NCBI GenBank assembly: GCA_900548675.1
Contig: URLJ01000028.1
Location: 1 to 23,592 of the forward strand
Direction of reading: 5' to 3'
From: an uncultured Mollicutes bacterium
GTDB taxonomy: Bacteria; Bacillota_I; Bacilli_A; ML615J-28; CAG-313
Length of the DNA stretch: 23,592 bases
In this document: positions 23,517-23,592 of the stretch, piece by piece
Position numbering within the stretch: the stretch's first letter is position 1
How the letters are laid out: each line of letters opens with the position of its first letter
Position numbers and translations under genes: made by a program
The notes under the pieces: generated by a model
Database searches by the model: none
What the model saw: only the letters and a program-made list of their open reading frames with translations
Told to the model about the DNA's origin: nothing

Positions 23517-23546
23517 GTTCGTGTACACTAGATTGTGTACACGAAC
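23517..23546. repeat. 12-bp perfect inverted repeat upstream of the lipid kinase-ung promoter
   Basis: GTTCGTGTACAC (23517-23528) and GTGTACACGAAC (23535-23546) flank a 6-base spacer. Each arm contains GTGTACAC, itself an 8-bp palindrome. No T run follows on either strand, so it is not a terminator. It lies 30 bp beyond the -35 box and may be an operator, perhaps shared with a gene beyond the window edge. Confidence 0.6.
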
Positions 23547-23592
23547 ACTGACGGTTTGTCAATCATCGTATGGGTTTTGAGAAAGGACTCTC

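Noticed and set aside
23517..23546. LexA/SOS box upstream of ung
   Set aside because: Gram-positive SOS boxes read GAAC-N4-GTTC; here the arms face the other way and are too far apart.

Overview
The window looks like chromosome from a low-GC, Gram-positive, endospore-type bacterium, probably an uncultured member of the Bacilli on the Erysipelotrichia/Mollicutes-adjacent side. The grounds are very AT-rich DNA, Shine-Dalgarno sites of the AGGAGG type, TTGACA/TATAAT promoters with 17-bp spacers, a spoIIA-spoVA sporulation block, a four-cysteine ribosomal protein L33, and TGA used as a stop (spoIIAA, spoVAE), so the genetic code is standard. No insertion sequence, prophage, CRISPR array or rRNA was seen.

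Layout, left to right. 190-4044 (minus) is a compact run: ABC-F ATPase, DEAD-box RNA helicase with a broken reading frame, and a small P-loop kinase, closed by a terminator at 131-181. 4101-5351 (minus) is an HtrA-like lipoprotein protease. It is preceded by a promoter and a strong hairpin with a C-rich loop that may be a small RNA or an attenuator (5394-5484). 5547-7611 (minus) is an OmpR-type two-component system. 7768-9512 (plus) is the only plus-strand block: tRNA-Thr, a small lipoprotein and rarA. 9571-13271 (minus) holds an FtsK/SpoIIIE-like membrane protein with lost ATPase motifs, two tandem YwaF-like membrane proteins, and rpmG. 13403-15747 (minus) holds an unknown protein and a divergent RNase J.

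15815-21699 (minus) is the sporulation block: dacF, then spoIIAA-spoIIAB-sigF, then spoVAC-spoVAD-spoVAE-spoVAF. The order matches the Bacillus dacF-spoIIA-spoVA neighbourhood. SpoIIAA and SpoIIAB form the partner switch that holds sigma-F inactive until the forespore forms; the SpoVA proteins move dipicolinic acid in spores. 21872-23426 (minus) holds a diacylglycerol-kinase-like lipid kinase and uracil-DNA glycosylase under a good promoter.

The most notable observations are (1) a sigma-F of only 155 residues that keeps regions 2 and 4 but has lost region 3, next to an ordinary-looking SpoIIAB; (2) an FtsK/SpoIIIE homologue whose Walker A and Walker B motifs are both gone and which lacks the DNA-reading gamma domain; (3) an RNase J with a lost motif-C histidine, in a neighbourhood reminiscent of Bacillus rnjB-spoIIIE; and (4) the candidate small RNA ahead of the HtrA-like gene. 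Together they suggest a streamlined or remodelled sporulation apparatus.
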